Assembly: GCA_964384625.1 (NCBI GenBank)
Contig: CAYLNH010000108.1
Location: forward strand, 1 to 21,648
Direction: 5' to 3'
Source of the DNA: CAYLNH01 sp964384625
GTDB lineage: Bacteria > Verrucomicrobiota > Lentisphaeria > JABSQK01
DNA: 21,648 nucleotides
Shown here: positions 14,552 through 21,648 of the stretch, one piece after another
How the letters are laid out: the number at the start of each line of letters is the position of its first letter
How positions within the stretch are numbered: position 1 is the first letter of the stretch
Position numbers and translations under genes: made by a program
Notes under the pieces: generated by a model
Databases searched by the model: none
What the model saw: the letters and a program-made list of their open reading frames with translations, nothing else
Told to the model about the DNA's origin: nothing

Positions 14552-15616
14552 TCAGCCCCGGCGCGTGGCGAGTTCTTCGTAGACCTCGTTGTAATAGAGG
14601 GCGTTTTCGACGGGCGTGTTGGCCGGGATCATGTTGCTGACGCACATGAAGTAGCCGGGGCAGTCGCGACCGAGGTCAACGCAGCGTTGGACTTCCGCGC
14701 GGATGTCGGCTTTGGTTCCGGAGAGCAGTGCGTGGGTATTGACGTTGCCGATCAGGATGTGGGTTTGGCCGCATTTTTCGACGAGTTCCGCGAGACTGGT
14801 CAACGGTTCGAAGAAGAAACCGCTGACGCCGAGGTCGATGACGTCGTCGATAAATTCGGTGTAATTGCCGTCGCAGATCCAGAGGACTTTCTTGCCGGCG
14901 TCGACGAGGGGTTGGAAGAGGCGTTTGAGATTCGGGAAGACGAACTTGCGATACCATTCGGGTCGGAAGACGGCGCCGGAGGTCCAGACGATATCGTCGT
15001 GGCAGTAGACCACGGGGGCGTCGCTGGCAGCCAGGGCGTTGTAGTATTGCTGGATCCAGGTCCGATAGCGGCCGACGAGTTCGCCGAAGCGCTCGGGTTC
15101 GAGTCCGGCACACTCGAGCAGCATGTCCCAGCCGAGGATATACGTCAGGCCGGTGATCAGCGAGATGTAGATCCCGGTTGTCGGCACCAGTTCCGGATGT
15201 GCGGTCCGCAGTTGGGCGTAGTGATCATTGAAGCGCTGTACGATGTCGTCGTGGTCCTTTTCGCCGTAGGCCACCCAGGGATCAAAGGCCAGCGCGTCCT
15301 CGCAGTCGGCAAAGAGGTTTCCGAGCCGGTCATCGCGGTCGACCGCGCCGTCGGCGTATTCGGCATGTCCCATGAAACTGCGGTGGTCGCCGAATTCGCT
15401 GCAATGGATGACGGCGCCGAGAGTCAGATCGTAATTCCAGGCGCGCATAAAGGCGGCGGATGCGTCGGCCCGGGTTTCCGGATCGCTGTGGGGGTAGACC
15501 TCGATGCCGGTGACGGCGCGGACCAGGTTCCAGTTGACCTGGGCGTCCGCCTCGATTCGCGGGATTCGCGGCGGCATCTCGAGATGGACTGCGGCCCAGC
15601 CGTCGTCCCAACTCAT
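14552..15616 (-). CDS. URO-D superfamily protein, second copy
   Basis: 354 residues from the chosen start. The C-terminal half is clearly URO-D-like: 'CHDDIVWTSGAVFRPEWYRKFV' (205-226), 'GKKVLWICDGNYTEFIDDVIDLGVSGF' (241-267), and 'IGNVNTHALLSGTKADIRAEVQRCVD' (289-314), which is the conserved G-x-v-d...L-x-x-G-T segment. The ICDGN residues occupy the metal-site position of corrinoid methyltransferase relatives. It differs strongly from the URO-D protein at 1763-2809, so the two are not recent duplicates. AAGGAG six bases before the ATG at 15616 fixes the start; the frame stays open upstream to 15772, but that stretch overlaps the regulator's control region and is not family-like. Cytoplasmic; methyl-group chemistry is the best guess and the substrate is unknown. 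Confidence 0.82.
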   Translation of the reverse strand: MSWDDGWAAVHLEMPPRIPRIEADAQVNWNLVRAVTGIEVYPHSDPETRADASAAFMRAWNYDLTLGAVIHCSEFGDHRSFMGHAEYADGAVDRDDRLGNLFADCEDALAFDPWVAYGEKDHDDIVQRFNDHYAQLRTAHPELVPTTGIYISLITGLTYILGWDMLLECAGLEPERFGELVGRYRTWIQQYYNALAASDAPVVYCHDDIVWTSGAVFRPEWYRKFVFPNLKRLFQPLVDAGKKVLWICDGNYTEFIDDVIDLGVSGFFFEPLTSLAELVEKCGQTHILIGNVNTHALLSGTKADIRAEVQRCVDLGRDCPGYFMCVSNMIPANTPVENALYYNEVYEELATRRG

Positions 15617-15770
15617 GGCAGACTCCTTATTGGATATTGCTGCAGATAGATTTACCTGCAGTTTGCATTTTTTCATCAGCGGCGGTATACGGTTCAATAT
15701 GTTGTTTTCAGAGGGTAAAAGGCAAGCCGCCGGGCCTGCAAAGATCGTGCAATAACATGGACTTTTCTGC
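15617..15770. promoter_or_regulatory. Shared control region of the second divergent URO-D/AraC pair
   Basis: On the plus strand TTGCAT (15663-15668) and TATACG (15686-15691) are 17 bases apart, a fair promoter for the AraC gene. The word GTAT-N3-GTTCAA (15685-15697) also occurs at 2861-2873 in the other URO-D/AraC gap. Two CTGCAG words at 15640-15645 and 15656-15661, 16 bases apart, flank an AT-rich core just upstream of the URO-D ribosome site and could be regulator half-sites. Confidence 0.3.
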
Positions 15771-16613
15771 ATGAAACATACCTGGTACGATCTGGCTCAG
15801 GAGCAGTTGAACCGGTTGCAGTTACGTGTTTCGGAATGGTGTCTGCTGGAGACCGGCGCTGGTTTTGAGGTGCCGGATGTGGTTTCGCCGTTCAGCCGGC
15901 TGTACTGGGTGGCTGCGGGTCGCGGCTGGGTCCGCAACCGGGCTGCGACCTTCAGGCTGGCGCCGGGCCGGCTGTACCTGATTCCGCTGAATGCGCGTTT
16001 CGATTACGGCTTCGGCCGGGACATGCGGATTCTGGTGTTCCACCTGGAGTTCAACCTGTTCCCCGGCCGGGATGTATTTGACGGGGTCACGGGTTGTCTG
16101 GAGCGGTCGGCGCCGGAGCCGGCGTGGCTGGAGGCCATGGGTCCGGGTCTGTCGGCGGCTCCGCAGCCGGTCGATCTGATCGCCTGTAAGGCGCGGCTTT
16201 ATCAGTTCCTGCTGCCGTTCCTGGATCAGTGCCCGGCGCTTGACGCGGCGGCCTTGAGCATCTACCGCAAATACCAGGCGTTGTTTGATTACCTGCGGCG
16301 GAATGTACGGGCGACGCTGACGGTGGGCGAACTGGCGGCCTGTATGAACCGGTCGTATTCGGCGTTGTCGCGGCAGTATCGGGCGGACACGGGCGAGACG
16401 CTGAAGACAACGATTACGAAGGCCCTCCTGCAGCGGGCGCAGCAACTGCTGCTGACGACGGACCTGCAGGCCAAAGAGATCGCGCAGCGCCTGGAATTCC
16501 GCGATCCGTTTTACTTTTCGCGGTTTATCCGGCGGCAGACGGGGATGCCGCCGTCGCGTTATCGGCGGCAGTTTCAGGGCCGTCCTGCCGGCGGTCCCAC
16601 AGCCTCCCGCTAG
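15771..16613 (+). CDS. AraC-family transcriptional regulator
   Basis: 280 residues. The N-terminal ~105 residues form a cupin-like sensor ('SRLYWVAAGRGWVRN', 'FRLAPGRLYLIPLNARFDY', 'RILVFHLEFNLFPGRDVFD'). The C-terminal domain has two helix-turn-helix units at about 184-206 ('TVGELAACMNRSYSALSRQYR') and 234-256 ('AKEIAQRLEFRDPFYFSRFI'), followed by the canonical 'GMPPSRYRR' (258-266). The ribosome site is weak. It is divergent from the URO-D gene at 14552-15616 and probably controls it, repeating the arrangement at 1763-3939. Its sensor domain shares little with the other AraC protein, so the ligands probably differ. Confidence 0.92.
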   Translation: MKHTWYDLAQEQLNRLQLRVSEWCLLETGAGFEVPDVVSPFSRLYWVAAGRGWVRNRAATFRLAPGRLYLIPLNARFDYGFGRDMRILVFHLEFNLFPGRDVFDGVTGCLERSAPEPAWLEAMGPGLSAAPQPVDLIACKARLYQFLLPFLDQCPALDAAALSIYRKYQALFDYLRRNVRATLTVGELAACMNRSYSALSRQYRADTGETLKTTITKALLQRAQQLLLTTDLQAKEIAQRLEFRDPFYFSRFIRRQTGMPPSRYRRQFQGRPAGGPTASR

Positions 16614-16615
16614 GC

Positions 16616-16643
16616 TTGCTTTGGCCGGTTTGCCGGATATATT
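16616..16643 (+). promoter_or_regulatory. Possible promoter of the receiver-PATAN gene
   Basis: TTGCTT (16616-16621) and TATATT (16638-16643) are separated by 16 bases, about 80 bases before the ATG at 16722. The match is moderate. Confidence 0.3.
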
Positions 16644-16721
16644 GAGTATAGAAGTTGCTTCAGATTGGGGAAGACAAAGAACTTGACCAGGTCTCAGGAA
16701 GGATAGCGGGAAGACGCTTGT

Positions 16722-18827
16722 ATGGCCGACCCGGAACGCCAGGTAATCCTGTTCGTTGCTGATCACGCCGAGCAGTACGGTGTGCGCTTGATGCTGGAGA
16801 GCTCCGGCTACAAGATCGTGCATCGCGACACCCTGGTCAGTGCGCTGCAGTTTCTTATGGCGCAGGAGGCGGACATGGCTTTGGTCGACTGTGCGCTGCA
16901 GTCAAACCGCGGGTTGGAGTTGTGCCGAACGATCTGCAACGACCCGACGTATCAGGGCACGCCGGTGGTCATGGTCGGGCGGGACGACAAACAGGCGACC
17001 AACTGTCTGCAGTCGTTTTCCTACGGCGCCGAGGATTTTGTCCAGGCGCCCTTCATTCCCGCCGTCCTGCTGGCGCGCGTCGGCCGCCTGCTGAAGAAGA
17101 ACCTGCAGGGGGCGATCAGCGGGTCGCTGTCGGTCCAGGTGAATGCGGCGGAGCTGCCGGGCATCCTGCAGTATCTCGAAACCGAGATGAAGACCGGTAC
17201 GCTGAACATCGAAAGCGGCGAGCGCACGGCGACGATTTACTTTCTCGAGGGCAGCCTGGTGAACGCCCGGACGCCGGACATGGAGGGATTCGATGTGATT
17301 ACGGAGGTCCTCTGCTGGCCGACCAGCCAGGTGACCTTTGTCGAAGAAGACATCGACCCGAAGGAGAACAAGCTGCAGGCACAGATCACCGGCGTGGTGA
17401 TGAACTGCGCGGTCGAGGTGGACGAATACCACGAGATCCGCCGGAACCTGCCGGACAACGATGTCACCTTCCGTCAGGGCGTGCCTCTGCCGGACGACGC
17501 GCCGGACCCGCAGCGGCAGATCCTTTACGCGGCACTGCACGGGTATTCGGTTGAGGACATCATCCACGGCATCCACCCGTCGGAACGCAAAGCCACCATG
17601 TGGCTGAATGAGTTGCTGGAGAACGACAATCTGCGGGTTGGGCCGAAGGCCTTCGGCGATTACACCGATTACTGCCGGCAATACTACGGCGGCAAGTATG
17701 TGTCCAACAAGTTGACTGCGATCCGCACGATTCTGAGTGAGATCGAGTTTCCGTTGCGCCCGCCCGGGCATGCGTCGCTGGCTTCCTGCGACTGGCTCAG
17801 TCCGGTGCCGCGGCTGATGCTCAGTGCGGACAATCGCGAGCACCTGAAGGTCTTCGTGAAAACGGTTTCCGACCTGTACAAATGCAGCACCAAGAAGCAG
17901 TCGCCCGAACGCCGCGTGGCCAAGGGGGTATCGCTGCAGCGCTTTGATTTCGGCAACAAGGTGGCGTTTGAGATGATGACGCTGCCGGAGGTGACCGACC
18001 ACGAATTCGCCATGAACCTCGACGAGTATCTGCAGGATGCGTTCGCCGTCGTGCATTTCGCCTCCGCCCAGGACCAGGAGACCAATCGGCACGTGCAGCG
18101 CGTCGAGCGCATTCTGCGCCAGCGGTTCCGCGGGGTCTACTATCATGTTGTGCCGCGGGTCTTCAACGATGACGGCAAGTGCCTGTTCAAGATCAACTGC
18201 CTGCACTGCGGCTTCAAGCTTGCCGTCGATATGGACGAAGCCGGGTTCTCGGGCGACTGCCCGGTCTGCGGCCGCAGCATTTCCATTCCCGACAGCATGG
18301 ACAATCTGTCCAACGCCCTCAGCCTGCCGGAGGACGTCCCGGTGGTGCGCATCGAACCGGCCCAGCCGCTGCATTGTCGCGACCTGCTGTTGATGGTGAT
18401 CGACACGGTGCTGCAGCTCTGTTCGCCGCAGGCTGCCGAAACCACCGCCGGCGGTTCAGCGGTCCAGGAGCAGCAGCCCAAAGCGAAGCGCACCAAGATT
18501 TCCGTGGCCGAAACGCAGGCGTTCCGGGTGGACGGCGAGCTCGGCAATCCCGGCGAGACGCAGTCGGGCGGCTTCCAGGTCGTGCCCGAGCGGTTGCCGC
18601 GGGAAGTGGTCGAGCAGCCGCCGCCGGTGGACGACGAGAATGTCGACCCGAACGCCTTCGCCCCCATTCCGCAGGACGTTGATCCGGAGGATGCGCCGAA
18701 GTACAATGAGGTAATGAACCTGCTGTCCCAGGAGAAGCCGGAGGACGAAATCGATCTGGCGTCGCTGCTGCAGGACGACGACGAAGACATCGACGACTTC
18801 ATCAGCAAGGTTCAGGGGCCGGAGTAG
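16722..18827 (+). CDS. Degenerate receiver-PATAN (DUF4388)-zinc ribbon signalling protein
   Basis: 701 residues, no membrane segments. Residues 7-125 are a receiver domain with the phosphoacceptor D56 kept ('ALVDCALQSNRG'), but the usual Thr/Ser is G86 ('VVMVGRDD'), the conserved Lys is A109 ('DFVQAPF') and the acidic pair is reduced to D14, so normal phospho-signalling is doubtful. Residues about 133-210 are a PATAN/DUF4388 domain ('GSLSVQVNAAELPGILQYLE', 'KTGTLNIESGERTATIYFLEG'). Residues about 265-310 are helical. Residues about 360-480 have the rhythm of an MglA-like GTPase but lack a P-loop. C493/C496 and C513/C516 form a zinc ribbon of the CxHCG...CPVCG kind common in PVC proteins. The remaining ~120 residues are an acidic, probably disordered tail ending in 'LLQDDDEDIDDFISKVQ'. 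It stands alone, between an AraC gene and convergent ABC genes. A role as protein-interaction hub in cell organisation is inferred. Confidence 0.85.
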   Translation: MADPERQVILFVADHAEQYGVRLMLESSGYKIVHRDTLVSALQFLMAQEADMALVDCALQSNRGLELCRTICNDPTYQGTPVVMVGRDDKQATNCLQSFSYGAEDFVQAPFIPAVLLARVGRLLKKNLQGAISGSLSVQVNAAELPGILQYLETEMKTGTLNIESGERTATIYFLEGSLVNARTPDMEGFDVITEVLCWPTSQVTFVEEDIDPKENKLQAQITGVVMNCAVEVDEYHEIRRNLPDNDVTFRQGVPLPDDAPDPQRQILYAALHGYSVEDIIHGIHPSERKATMWLNELLENDNLRVGPKAFGDYTDYCRQYYGGKYVSNKLTAIRTILSEIEFPLRPPGHASLASCDWLSPVPRLMLSADNREHLKVFVKTVSDLYKCSTKKQSPERRVAKGVSLQRFDFGNKVAFEMMTLPEVTDHEFAMNLDEYLQDAFAVVHFASAQDQETNRHVQRVERILRQRFRGVYYHVVPRVFNDDGKCLFKINCLHCGFKLAVDMDEAGFSGDCPVCGRSISIPDSMDNLSNALSLPEDVPVVRIEPAQPLHCRDLLLMVIDTVLQLCSPQAAETTAGGSAVQEQQPKAKRTKISVAETQAFRVDGELGNPGETQSGGFQVVPERLPREVVEQPPPVDDENVDPNAFAPIPQDVDPEDAPKYNEVMNLLSQEKPEDEIDLASLLQDDDEDIDDFISKVQGPE

Positions 18828-19027
18828 GGGGCGGCGCAAGGATTACCCGGCTCGAGTCCGGGGCTTCGAGCGGTGACAGGATGGTCTCGGCGGCAGTTTG
18901 TTCGCCACGCATGGTCCCGGCCTCGAGGCTCGCGGCAGAGGGCGCAAGGCGTGTGTGCTGAAGCACAGAACCATTTCCGCCAACGTCCCCGTGAGTCCAT
19001 CAAGGGGGTCCTGGAGGGGGCGGCCGG
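18828..19027. other. Convergent intergenic region without recognised gene
   Basis: This 200-base gap separates two convergent transcripts. Weak hairpins are present (GCTCGA/TCGAGC at 18850-18871; TGTGC/GCACA at 18954-18967) but neither is followed by a T run, so no intrinsic terminator can be called with confidence. Confidence 0.3.
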
Positions 19028-20419
19028 TCAGCCGCTCTGCCAATGCTTCAGGCGATCAACCGCGACGGCTCCGATAATCACGGCGCCGATGATGATGTAC
19101 TGGACCCAGTCGGCCAGGCCCATCTGATTACAGCCGCTGCCCAGGATCAGGATCATCAGAGCGCCCACCAGACAGCCGGCGGCGCTGCCTTCACCGCCGC
19201 TCAACGAGCCGCCGCCGATGACGACGGCGGCGATGATGCGCAATTCCATGCCGACGGCGGCGGTGGGGCTGCCGATGCTCAAACGGCCGAACTGCACGAC
19301 GCCGGCGAGTCCGGTGAACATGCCGCACAAGGTGTAGGTCAGGATGCGGTACAGCCGCACGGGGACGCCGCAGAGGCGTGCCGTGCTTTCGTTCGAGCCG
19401 AGGGCAAAGACATAGCGGCCGTAGACCGTGTATCGCAGCACGAGCGCCACGAGCACGGTGAGAACAAGGAGGAGCCAGACGGCGAAGGGCAGATCCAGCG
19501 GATTCGGGCTGTTTGTCACCTTGGTGACGGCAGACAGCCAGGTCTGCCGGCCGACGGTGACGGTTTGATTGCGCGCCAGCCCTTTGGCGACGCCGCGGAC
19601 AATCATCATGGACCCCAGGGTAACGATAAACGGCACGATGTTGAGCCCGGCGGAGACGGCGCCGTTGAAGGCGCCGCTCAAGCCGCCGGCGAGGATAGCC
19701 GCCAGGACTGCCGCGACAATGGCCGTGGCCGAGTTCGGCACCGCGAAACGCCGCAGCACCAGTGCGGTTACCACCGTCGACAACGCCACTGTCGAGCCGA
19801 CGCTGAGATCGATGCTGCCGCTGATGATGACCAGACACATGCCCAGAGCGCCGATGCCGATGATGGCGGACTGCGCCACGAAGGTCTTGGTATTGTAGAT
19901 TGAGTGAAAGGGGTCGGGAGCGATGACGAAGAACAGCGCCCAGACCATCAGCAGCCCGACGAACGGTCCGAGAACATTCCGGCGGAAGACCAGCAGACTG
20001 CCGCCCCAGAACCCGCCGAGGCCGGCCAGCAGCAACAGCGACACGCCGGTGCGCGGATGGACGACGACGCCGAGAACATCGCGCCACCAGGGTTGGCCGG
20101 CGGCTCGGCCGTACTCCGGCAGGGCGCCGCTGAGCCGCAGTTGGACGCCGAGCATCACCACCAGCGGCATCAGGCTGCAGAGCACGGCGCCCGCATAGTG
20201 CTCCCGTTCGCGGCGGCCGCGGAGCTGCAGCACGACGACTGCGCCGATGCCGGCCACCCCGATGCCGGCCACCAGCCAACTGGTCCATTCGAGGATGTGT
20301 TCCGTGTAGAAGATGCGCAGCGCCAGCCCGAGGACCCAGAGGAGCATGGCCAGCGCCCCGGCCAGTTGCAGGCGGGTGGTCGGCGGCGCTTGCGGCTTGT
20401 CGGACATGAGTTCAGGCAT
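19028..20419 (-). CDS. Ribose-type sugar ABC transporter permease with N-terminal extension
   Basis: 463 residues. Residues about 148-463 match RbsC-like permeases of the BPD_transp_2 family: 'SAIIGIGALGMCLVIISGSIDLSVGS' (184-209), 'NIVPFIVTLGSMMIVRGVAKGL' (260-281), 'GSNESTARLCGVPV' and 'ELRIIAAVVIGGGSLSGGEGS', the coupling and core helices of the family. The first ~147 residues add about four hydrophobic helices (near 18-37, 46-66, 77-97 and 125-145) that ordinary RbsC proteins (about 320 residues) lack. It forms the membrane channel for a sugar taken up with ATP hydrolysis. Its ATG overlaps the ATPase gene end by eight bases; an alternative ATG at 20407 would remove the overlap. The substrate-binding protein is not in the window. 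Confidence 0.9.
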   Translation of the reverse strand: MPELMSDKPQAPPTTRLQLAGALAMLLWVLGLALRIFYTEHILEWTSWLVAGIGVAGIGAVVVLQLRGRREREHYAGAVLCSLMPLVVMLGVQLRLSGALPEYGRAAGQPWWRDVLGVVVHPRTGVSLLLLAGLGGFWGGSLLVFRRNVLGPFVGLLMVWALFFVIAPDPFHSIYNTKTFVAQSAIIGIGALGMCLVIISGSIDLSVGSTVALSTVVTALVLRRFAVPNSATAIVAAVLAAILAGGLSGAFNGAVSAGLNIVPFIVTLGSMMIVRGVAKGLARNQTVTVGRQTWLSAVTKVTNSPNPLDLPFAVWLLLVLTVLVALVLRYTVYGRYVFALGSNESTARLCGVPVRLYRILTYTLCGMFTGLAGVVQFGRLSIGSPTAAVGMELRIIAAVVIGGGSLSGGEGSAAGCLVGALMILILGSGCNQMGLADWVQYIIIGAVIIGAVAVDRLKHWQSG

Positions 20420-21648
20420 TGTTCAACGCATCCTTACGGGTCGTCCGGCCGGCGGTCGCCCAGGCCATGACCTGTTCTTTGGTCCAGGCGGCAATCGGCC
20501 GTTTGTCGCTCATGGCGCCGCGGTGCATCACCGCCAGCGAATCGCAGACACCAAAGAGTTCCGGCAGGTAGGAGCTGACCATGATAACCGCTTTGCCGGC
20601 GGCTGCAAGCCGGCCGATCAACCGGTAGATCTCCACCTTGCTGCCGACATCCACGCCCCGCGTCGGTTCGTCGAACAGGAAGACATCGCCGCCGCTGGCG
20701 AGGATACGGCCGATCGCGACCTTCTGCTGGTTGCCGCCGGACAGGGTGTCGGCCGGCAGCATTGGATCGGCGACTTTGATGCCCAGAGCACGTATTTGCC
20801 GGTCGACGACTTGGCGCTCGCGGCGGCCGCGGACGATGCCGGCCAGGCTGAGGCGCGCCAGCATCGACAACGTCAGATTATCACGCACCGGCCGCCGCCC
20901 CGCCAGGCCTTCGTCCTTACGGTTTTCACTCAGCAGGTCAAGTCCCCGGCGCATCGCCCGCCGTGGTGTGGCCCGGCGCAGGGAGGTCGCCGGTCCGGCG
21001 GCGAAGCGGATCTCCGCCCGGCCGGCATCGAGACCGAACAGGGCCCGCAGCATCTCGGTGCGGCCGGAGCCGACCAGACCGGCGACTCCCATGATCTCGC
21101 CCTGCTGCAGCGTGAAACATACGTCCTTCAGTCTGGCGTTCGACAGTCCGTTCACCTGCAGCGCCGGTTCGCCGAGCTCGTGCGGCACCCGGGGGAACAT
21201 CTCATCCAGCTCGCGACCGACCATGTAATGGATCAGTTCCTCGACGTCGGTGTCCGCCAGCGCGCCCGACGCAACGTTGCGGCCGTCGCGGAGGACCGTG
21301 AAATGGTCGGCAACCTGTTTCACTTCCTCGAGGAAATGGCTGATATAGATGATGCTGACGCCCTGTTCGCGGAGCCGGCCGACGGCGGCGAACAAGGCCT
21401 GCGTATCGGTTGCGGACAACGAGCTTGTGGGCTCGTCCATGATGATCAGTTTGGCGTCGAGAACCAGGGCCCGGGCGATTTCGACCACCTGCTGCTCCCC
21501 GATACTCAGGCGGTTGACCGGCATGTCCGGATCCAGGCCGGCGTGGCCGAGGCGCGCCAGGGCGTCGGCTGCCGCTTGCCGCCGGGGGCGTATCCAGCGG
21601 ATCTTCCAATGCAGCAGGACAGGCACTCGCATTGCAACACCCCTACAA
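20412..21648 (-). CDS. Sugar ABC transporter ATPase (RbsA/MglA type), 5' end outside the window
   Basis: A double-cassette ATPase of about 500 residues is expected; about 411 codons are present and the frame is open to the right edge, so the start and the first Walker A lie outside. Domain one keeps the signature 'LSIGEQQVVEIARAL', Walker B 'LIIMDEPTSSLS' and the H-loop 'IIYISHFLEEV'. Domain two has the degenerate Walker A 'GLVGSGRTEMLRALFGL' normal for this family, 'LSENRKDEGL', signature 'LSGGNQQKVAIGRIL' and Walker B 'VFLFDEPTRGVDVGSK'. It energises the permease encoded immediately downstream (eight-base overlap). An ATG at 21632 exists but would leave the protein without its first nucleotide site. 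The outermost residues (about 21600-21648) fit the family poorly, perhaps because of the fragment edge. Confidence 0.92.
   Translation of the reverse strand, partial: CRGVAMRVPVLLHWKIRWIRPRRQAAADALARLGHAGLDPDMPVNRLSIGEQQVVEIARALVLDAKLIIMDEPTSSLSATDTQALFAAVGRLREQGVSIIYISHFLEEVKQVADHFTVLRDGRNVASGALADTDVEELIHYMVGRELDEMFPRVPHELGEPALQVNGLSNARLKDVCFTLQQGEIMGVAGLVGSGRTEMLRALFGLDAGRAEIRFAAGPATSLRRATPRRAMRRGLDLLSENRKDEGLAGRRPVRDNLTLSMLARLSLAGIVRGRRERQVVDRQIRALGIKVADPMLPADTLSGGNQQKVAIGRILASGGDVFLFDEPTRGVDVGSKVEIYRLIGRLAAAGKAVIMVSSYLPELFGVCDSLAVMHRGAMSDKRPIAAWTKEQVMAWATAGRTTRKDALNNA

Noticed and set aside
15617..15772. 52-residue N-terminal extension of the second URO-D protein
   Set aside because: The extension covers the control region shared with the AraC gene and has no family similarity; AAGGAG precedes the ATG at 15616.
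18850..18967. Hairpins as intrinsic terminators of the convergent genes
   Set aside because: Stems are short and neither is followed by a T run on either strand.
21600..21648. ATG at 21632 as the true start of the ABC ATPase
   Set aside because: The protein would lack the first Walker A and Q-loop; the frame is open to the edge, so the gene is simply truncated by the window.

Overview
The window is a GC-rich bacterial chromosome fragment with 14 protein-coding genes, two of which run off the edges. No rRNA, tRNA, transposase or CRISPR array is visible. The gene mix points to the PVC superphylum (Lentisphaerota, Kiritimatiellota or Planctomycetota), or a similar lineage such as Hydrogenedentota. 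The clues are URO-D-like methyltransferases next to AraC regulators, an intracellular sulfatase, sialidase-like propellers, proteins starting with an 'IDIGSRRELFVDD' motif, a GYF_2/zinc-ribbon membrane protein, and a receiver-PATAN-zinc ribbon protein. This placement is inference from gene content.

Layout, left to right. (1) 1-1159, minus: a secreted TPR-like protein cut by the left edge, with a good sigma70-type promoter. (2) 1160-1762: a 603-base gap with that promoter, a plus-strand terminator-like hairpin and repeat-like sequence. (3) 1763-5779: a URO-D-family gene (minus) divergent from an AraC regulator (plus), with an 8-bp minisatellite between them, followed on the plus strand by a GYF_2/zinc-ribbon membrane protein and an EamA transporter. 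(4) 5770-14386, minus: a compact seven-gene operon in the order FadR-type GntR regulator, MFS transporter, sialidase-like protein, two tandem paralogous five-bladed propeller proteins, sulfatase, second sialidase-like protein. Its promoter region holds two identical palindromes. (5) 14552-16613: a second divergent URO-D/AraC pair. (6) 16722-18827: a large protein with a degenerate receiver, a PATAN domain and a zinc ribbon. (7) 19028-21648, minus: permease and ATPase of a ribose-type sugar ABC importer, the ATPase cut by the right edge.

How they may work together. The operon looks like a cytoplasmic glycan-processing unit: a GntR repressor senses a metabolite, the MFS protein imports a small, possibly sulfated or sialylated glycan, and five enzymes without signal peptides trim it inside the cell. 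The two URO-D/AraC modules and the sugar ABC importer fit a lineage that scavenges many modified carbohydrates or methylated compounds. Substrates cannot be read from sequence alone.
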